Shown here: positions 6,393 through 8,666 of the stretch, one piece after another
How positions within the stretch are numbered: the first letter of the stretch is position 1
How the letters are laid out: each line of letters begins with the position of its first letter
DNA from: Chloroflexota bacterium
GTDB taxonomy: Bacteria > Chloroflexota > Dehalococcoidia > Dehalococcoidales > RBG-16-60-22
Assembly: GCA_022574315.1 (NCBI GenBank)
Contig: JACZSH010000062.1
Span: 1 to 8,666 of the forward strand
Direction: 5' to 3'
Length of the DNA stretch: 8,666 nucleotides
The notes under the pieces: generated by a model
What the model was told of the DNA's origin: nothing
The model's input: the letters and a program-made list of their open reading frames with translations, nothing else
Databases searched by the model: none
Program-made: the position numbers and the translations under genes

Positions 6393-7010
6393 CTAGAGAG
6401 GGACAGGAACGGTATTCAAGAGAGCGGCGAGGTAATTTCCCGAGGCACCCGGCTCCGCAGAACGCACCAGAATACGATGCCCGAGCACGGCCGGCACCAT
6501 CGCTTTGACATCGTCGGGGGTGGTAAAGTCCCTGGCCTCCATGGCCGCCCGCGCCTGCGCCGCCCGTTGCAGGTAAACGGCCCCGCGGGGACTGACGCCG
6601 ATGGCAATATCCGGGTCGTTTCTGGTCTCAGCGACGATGGCGGCAATATACTCTTTCACCGGACGGGCGACATCAACCCGGGAGACCTGCGCCTGCATGG
6701 CGGTAACATCGGCGGCGGTAAGAACCGGCTCCAGGGTAACCTCGCCGTGCGCGTGCCGTTCCAATATCTCCACTTCTTCATCCCGGCCGGGATAGCCGAT
6801 GCCGAAGGAAAGCAGGAAACGGTCAAGCTGGCTCTGGGGGAGGGGAAAGGTGCCGTGGGTCTCGGCAAAGTTACGGGTGGCGATGACAAAGAAGGGGCGG
6901 GGCAGAGGCCAGGTAGTACCGTCAAAGGTGACATGTCCTTCGCCCATGGCTTCAAGCAGGGCTGACTGGGTGCGGGGACTGGCGCGGTTTATTTCATCGG
7001 CAAGGACCAA
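6393..7010 (-). CDS. MoxR-family AAA ATPase, C-terminal two-thirds
   Basis: MoxR ATPases are AAA+ chaperone-like proteins that work with DUF58 and von Willebrand A partners, usually encoded next door as here. The 206 codons begin at Walker B (VLADEIN, 2-8). Sensor 1 follows in FVIATRNF (Asn47; most relatives have ATQNP), then PLPQSQLDRF with the arginine finger Arg64, then SPRGAVYLQRAAQA with sensor 2 (140-153), and the lid domain. The frame could begin at TTG 7010, but in the family this codon is an internal Leu (in LVLADEIN). The first 100 or so residues, including Walker A, should lie upstream. An in-frame TAG (7013-7011) stands immediately before it, and beyond the TAG the MoxR protein sequence continues with quite different base composition. 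As it stands the gene is broken and the product could not bind ATP normally. Confidence 0.85.
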   Translation of the reverse strand: MVLADEINRASPRTQSALLEAMGEGHVTFDGTTWPLPRPFFVIATRNFAETHGTFPLPQSQLDRFLLSFGIGYPGRDEEVEILERHAHGEVTLEPVLTAADVTAMQAQVSRVDVARPVKEYIAAIVAETRNDPDIAIGVSPRGAVYLQRAAQARAAMEARDFTTPDDVKAMVPAVLGHRILVRSAEPGASGNYLAALLNTVPVPL

Positions 7011-7013
7011 CTA

Positions 7014-7160
7014 GCTAAATATTGGACCAGTATGAAAATTAAACTCACCAGACTCCTTGTCATAGACAGAAACACCTAATACGTCAGCTGGTAAAAGATC
7101 GCTAGTAAATTGTATACGGTTGTAGCTTAAGTTTAGCGCCCTGGCGAGCGCGTGAGACAT
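7014..7160 (-). pseudogene. MoxR ATPase fragment, AT-rich, upstream of the TAG
   Basis: Read on the - strand in the same frame as the MoxR gene, 7160-7014 gives 49 residues: ALARALNL, NRIQFTSDLLPADVLG, VSVYDKESGEF and FHTGPIFS. This is the segment that lies between Walker A and Walker B in MoxR proteins. The very next codon is TAG, then LVLADEIN resumes. A CAG in place of TAG would restore a typical FSQLVLADEIN. The codons are AT-rich (TTA, ATA, ACT, CAA), and 7011-7130 is about 37% GC by hand count against about 60% nearby. The sequence resembles MoxR of Gammaproteobacteria at least as much as the host type (an impression, not a search). Homology ends near 7151-7160, just short of Walker A, where another TAG closes the frame. 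Confidence 0.75.
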
Positions 7161-7290
7161 GGCCGTCGATGACGTCACCTATTACGCCAGGGGCGGCTTC
7201 GCGCCGTCTAACTGGACGGAGGTCGCCAGCACTTATGAAACATGGGCCAACCTCGGAGCCGCCTTCGCTTCATGGGACGGTCCTTCAAAG
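7159..7290 (+). other. fragment with ten-residue tryptophan period, possibly phage-derived
   Basis: Frame 1 from the ATG at 7159 reads MAVDDVTYYARGGFAPSN and then a regular pattern with Trp19, Trp29 and Trp39 exactly ten residues apart: W-x-x-V/L-x-x-x-Y/F-x-T/S-W. Similar W-x-x-L-x-x-x-Y-x-T-W repeats occur in some phage tail proteins, which would fit the phage-like sequence at 7896-8666. The frame stays open to a TGA at 7387-7389. However, from about 7270 the CapA frame (frame 3) is clearly the coding one, so only the first 40 or so codons are meaningful. No good ribosome site precedes the ATG. This may be a gene scrap at a junction, or chance. Confidence 0.25.
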
Positions 7291-8666
7291 TGGGAGACGC
7301 ACCCGCATTCACGTATGAAGCCAATGAGGATGACGTGGCCGGGATCCTGCGGAGCGTGCGAGAGGGCAAACAGCTCTCGGATTTCTTGATTCTGACTCAA
7401 CACGCTCACGAACCCGGCAACTGGAGCAGAGAACCTGCCGACTACCTACCGACGCTGGTTAGGTCTGCGATCGATGAGGGGGCCGACATGTTCATCGGGC
7501 ACGGCCCTCACCAACTCCGGGGCATCGAGATCTACGAAGGAAGACCGATCTTCTACAGCCTGGGTAACTTCATTTTCCACGACAACCTCACACCGGTTCC
7601 CTACGCCATGTTCGAGCGTTATGACGTGGATCCGCGAGAGGGCACCGAGGGAGACGTGAACGCCGCGATGGGCGAACGATTCAACAACCGACCGAACTTC
7701 GAGAGCGTCATCACAGTAAGCACGTTCGAAGGTGGTCGAGTGTCGGAAATTCGACTCTATCCGATCGAGCTACGGCAAGAAAACCGACTAGCGAACCGTG
7801 GTGTGCCGCGCCTGGCACCCCCGGAGACCGCGGATCGGATATTAGAGCGGCTTCAGGAGCTGTCGGCTCCTTTCGGAACCATCATCGAGATTGAAGCGCT
7901 CCTGCCGGTTGGCGGTGAGGCGCTGGCCCTGAGTGAAGGCGTCGGCCCCGGCGGCAATCCCCAGGTACATGTCGACTGGGGCAACACCGGAGACTTCTCG
8001 GGCGCGAACGACGAGATCACGTCCGACGTTCGGGAGGTGTCCACCATCAAGACCGGCCGGAACTTCCCGAGCACGCTGACCGGCGAGTCCGTGGCGGGCC
8101 AGATGACGGTGGTGCTGGATAACTCCTCCGGGGATTACAGCTCGCTCAACCCGTCCGCGGCAGAGGCCGGCAACATCGTTATGAAGCGGAAGGTCCGGGT
8201 CCGGATGACCTCGCCCTTCACCCGCGACTTCATCATGTACCTGGTCACGATCATCGCGGATCCGCAACTCGGGAAGATCCCCACGGCGACGCTGACGGCG
8301 AGGGGTCCGATCCGGAACTTCACGACGACGGTCAGCGTGGCGCTCCAGAAGGCCAAGACGACGGACCTGCTGGTGGCCGAGGTTCTGGATGAGCTGGAGT
8401 TCAGCGCTGCCCTGCGCCTGTTGGACACCGGCAAAGTCACGGTCACCCGATGGGGTCCGGGTCCGGCCAGCGGCCTGAGCCTGATCCAGGGCGTTGAGAA
8501 TACCGAGGACGGGTTCTTCCGCGAGACCGTGGACGATGGCGGCATCGCGTTTGAAGACCGCGACCACCGGTACAGGAACCCACACCAGGTGAGCCAGGCG
8601 ACGTTCTCAGACAGCGGAGCGGCCGAGGTGATCGGATACCGCGACGTGACGCAAGAGGACGCCCTG
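7242..8666 (+). CDS. hybrid open frame: CapA-family C-terminal half joined to phage tail-like sequence
   Basis: Frame 3 is open from the TGA at 7236-7238 to the window end (475 codons from ATG 7242, no stop). Residues about 11-218 are the C-terminal half of a CapA/PGA_cap protein (metallophosphatase-like fold; poly-gamma-glutamate or capsule-linked family). Marks of this are the MGRSFKVGDAPAF region, HAHEPGNW (54-61), GHGPHQLRGIEIY (86-98), YSLGNFIF (105-112), RLYPIEL, and the usual ending LERLQELSAPFG (201-212). The N-terminal half of CapA, with the first metal ligands, is missing, and the ATG is only the first Met in the frame. From about residue 219 (base 7896) the protein is unrelated to CapA and resembles a phage tail component. 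The two parts share a frame without a stop, which may be accidental. No known protein has this pairing to my knowledge, so a natural fusion is unlikely. Confidence 0.6.
   Translation, partial: MGQPRSRLRFMGRSFKVGDAPAFTYEANEDDVAGILRSVREGKQLSDFLILTQHAHEPGNWSREPADYLPTLVRSAIDEGADMFIGHGPHQLRGIEIYEGRPIFYSLGNFIFHDNLTPVPYAMFERYDVDPREGTEGDVNAAMGERFNNRPNFESVITVSTFEGGRVSEIRLYPIELRQENRLANRGVPRLAPPETADRILERLQELSAPFGTIIEIEALLPVGGEALALSEGVGPGGNPQVHVDWGNTGDFSGANDEITSDVREVSTIKTGRNFPSTLTGESVAGQMTVVLDNSSGDYSSLNPSAAEAGNIVMKRKVRVRMTSPFTRDFIMYLVTIIADPQLGKIPTATLTARGPIRNFTTTVSVALQKAKTTDLLVAEVLDELEFSAALRLLDTGKVTVTRWGPGPASGLSLIQGVENTEDGFFRETVDDGGIAFEDRDHRYRNPHQVSQATFSDSGAAEVIGYRDVTQEDAL
7896..8666 (+). other. phage tail/structural protein-like segment, runs off the window
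   Basis: This 257-codon segment lies in the same frame as the CapA part. Its features are PQVHVDWGNTGDFSG, DEITSDVREVS, a LTGESVAGQMTVVLDNSSGD stretch, KRKVRVRM, ATLTARGPIRNF, a LDTGKVTVTRW stretch, and GFFRETVDDGGIAFEDRDH. The order 'VDWnnDGdFs..nDdvTsdV', 'LTGkS.aG...l.LdN.sGDYS..n' and 'E..GFlrEt.dG.iaFEdR.hR' is one I associate with uncharacterised tail or virion proteins of phages and prophages. Codon use is strongly GC-ending (CTG, ACG, GTC, CGG), more so than the CapA part. No start codon with a ribosome site is visible at the boundary, and the 3' end is outside the window. The assignment is by pattern memory; no neighbouring phage genes are available to support it. Confidence 0.5.

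Noticed and set aside
6111..6965. Long + strand open frame (284 codons) opposite DUF58 and MoxR
   Set aside because: It spans two real - strand genes and their gap and shows no domain. It is a shadow frame.
7011..7160. Insertion sequence or transposon end as the cause of the MoxR break
   Set aside because: There are no terminal inverted repeats, target duplication or transposase. Instead the inserted stretch itself encodes collinear MoxR sequence, which an IS would not.
7842..8585. Long open frame (247 codons) on the - strand opposite the phage-like segment
   Set aside because: It is rich in Arg, Gly, Asp and His with no domain pattern, as expected for the antisense of GC-rich coding DNA. 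The + strand frame has clear family-like motifs.

Overview
The window looks like one end of a metagenomic or single-cell contig. About 7.0 kb of ordinary bacterial chromosome is followed by about 1.65 kb of unrelated gene fragments. The first part (1 to about 7010, GC-rich) has the style of a Chloroflexota genome, probably Dehalococcoidia-like. That is an inference from the small Thr/Trp/Lys-starting membrane protein, the use of TTG starts, and the G/C-rich hairpin repeats between genes. No rRNA or other phylogenetic marker is present to prove it.

Layout of the first part. The 3' end of a DUF1385 (YqhQ-type) membrane protein gene runs in from the left on the + strand. All other genes of this part are on the - strand. 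In transcription order they are: the C-terminal part of a MoxR-type AAA ATPase, a DUF58 protein and a membrane transglutaminase-like protein (a classic moxR-DUF58-transglutaminase cluster with tight spacing); then, behind its own TTGACA promoter, a small multi-pass membrane protein and a class I SAM methyltransferase; then hisA, behind a TTGTCT/TATAAT promoter; then a 482-bp spacer with two copies of a composite hairpin repeat; and finally hisI, behind an extended -10 promoter. HisA and HisI carry out the fourth and third steps of histidine synthesis. hisF is not between them.

The right end (7011-8666) is a patchwork. On the - strand, 7014-7160 still encodes MoxR protein sequence in the same frame as the upstream ATPase gene, but it is AT-rich (about 37% GC by hand count over 7011-7130) and is separated from it by one in-frame TAG. 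Next come a short + strand peptide with tryptophans every ten residues, the C-terminal half of a CapA-family protein, and, in the same open frame, a phage tail-like protein that runs off the end. Several truncated genes joined within 900 bp is best explained by a chimeric assembly or amplification product. Real recombination is the alternative, and read mapping would decide.

I found no CRISPR array, tRNA, rRNA, transposase or convincing new system. The best points for a second look are a probable AUA start codon in hisA, the composite repeat pair between hisA and hisI, and the junctions at the right end.
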